DNA from: an uncultured Bacteroidales bacterium
Lineage (GTDB): Bacteria; Bacteroidota; Bacteroidia; Bacteroidales; Paludibacteraceae
Direction: 5' to 3'
Assembly: GCA_903929065.1 (NCBI GenBank)
Contig: CAIYTJ010000078.1
Location: 1-6,172 of the forward strand
DNA length: 6,172 nt
In this document: positions 5,961 through 6,172 of the stretch, in pieces
Layout: each line of letters begins with the position of its first letter
Numbering within the stretch: the first letter of the stretch is position 1
Notes under the pieces: model-generated
Databases searched by the model: none
Seen by the model: the letters and a program-made list of their open reading frames with translations, nothing else
What the model was told of the DNA's origin: nothing
Translations under genes and position numbers: made by a program

Positions 5961-6003
5961 ATTGATTTACTGTTGAATAAACAGACAGTAAATCAATGTT
6001 ATA
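5955..6003. repeat. Long imperfect palindrome in noncoding DNA
   Basis: Bases 5955-5973 are complementary to 5985-6003, 19 pairs with a single T-G exception (5960/5998), around an 11-base loop (5974-5984). The perfect core is ATTGATTTACTGT / ACAGTAAATCAAT. The RNA from either strand would form a long hairpin. No T-run follows the stem on either strand, so it is not a canonical intrinsic terminator. It could be a binding site for a dimeric protein, a structured 3' end about 210 bases after the phosphatase gene, or a remnant of a palindromic repeat family. Confidence 0.85.
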
Positions 6004-6172
6004 TCAACACATCGAATTAATAGATTTCTATAATCCATGTTTCGTTCAAATTGATATTTTATTTTGAAGATAAACTTTTTGAATTAGTTATTGTTAACTA
6101 TAAAAGAATTAGAATGCTTTTTATTCAATTGTTTTGATTAAAAGGATAACTAGTTTCAATGTCAAAATACCC

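Larger units (their letters stand above)
5746..6172. other. 427-base stretch without a recognisable gene
   Basis: The stretch is visibly richer in A+T than the genes to its left, and stop codons interrupt all frames. The only ATG-started frames I traced are very short (for example 7 codons from the ATG at 5759). No good terminator with a T-run follows the phosphatase. No exact TAnnTTTG promoter element was found on the + strand. The stretch holds a 49-base imperfect palindrome (5955-6003), three copies of an 11-base motif and a distant 9-base inverted repeat (5822-5830 with 5911-5919, possibly chance). It may be the control region of a gene beyond the right edge. Confidence 0.7.

Overview
The window looks like ordinary chromosomal DNA from a Bacteroidota member, possibly the Marinilabiliales or a neighbouring order. 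It is A+T-rich. Genes lack Shine-Dalgarno sequences and have A/T-rich leaders. Three promoters fit the Bacteroidota pattern (TTTG or TTG near -33, TAnnTTTG near -7). The proteins (a membrane-anchored AraC-type regulator, a short RlmL-like methyltransferase, a stand-alone NadR-type kinase, an approximately 300-residue serine acetyltransferase) are typical of that phylum. The phylum call is an inference from these features, not from a search.

Layout, left to right. The 3' end of an unidentified + strand gene (1-94) is followed after 43 bases by a predicted lipoprotein of unknown function (138-875, +). A hairpin terminator (957-986) closes this block. It overlaps the stop codon of a convergent gene for a seven-helix membrane protein with a C-terminal AraC DNA-binding domain (966-2072, -), which has its own promoter (2124-2156). 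Next on the minus strand comes tRNA-Leu(CAA) (2232-2315), with a near-consensus promoter 13 bases upstream and a strong terminator one base downstream. Upstream of it is a three-gene minus-strand cluster read as NadR-like kinase (4474-5013), serine O-acetyltransferase (3600-4484), then RlmL-like 23S rRNA methyltransferase (2422-3591). The first two genes overlap by 11 bases and the last two are 8 bases apart, so they probably form one operon. No terminator is evident after the methyltransferase, so the tRNA terminator may end that transcript too. Divergent from the operon is a secreted or membrane PAP2-type phosphatase (5116-5745, +). The window ends with 427 bases without a gene, holding a long imperfect palindrome and three copies of an 11-base motif.

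The operon genes have housekeeping roles (NAD precursor salvage, cysteine synthesis, rRNA modification) with no obvious shared pathway. I found no defence system, mobile element, CRISPR array or clear candidate for a new multi-gene system. The least explained items are the noncoding palindrome/repeat region at the right end, the unrecognised lipoprotein and the unknown signal sensed by the membrane AraC protein. Two start codons were moved from upstream TTG codons to ATG (kinase at 5013, phosphatase at 5116).
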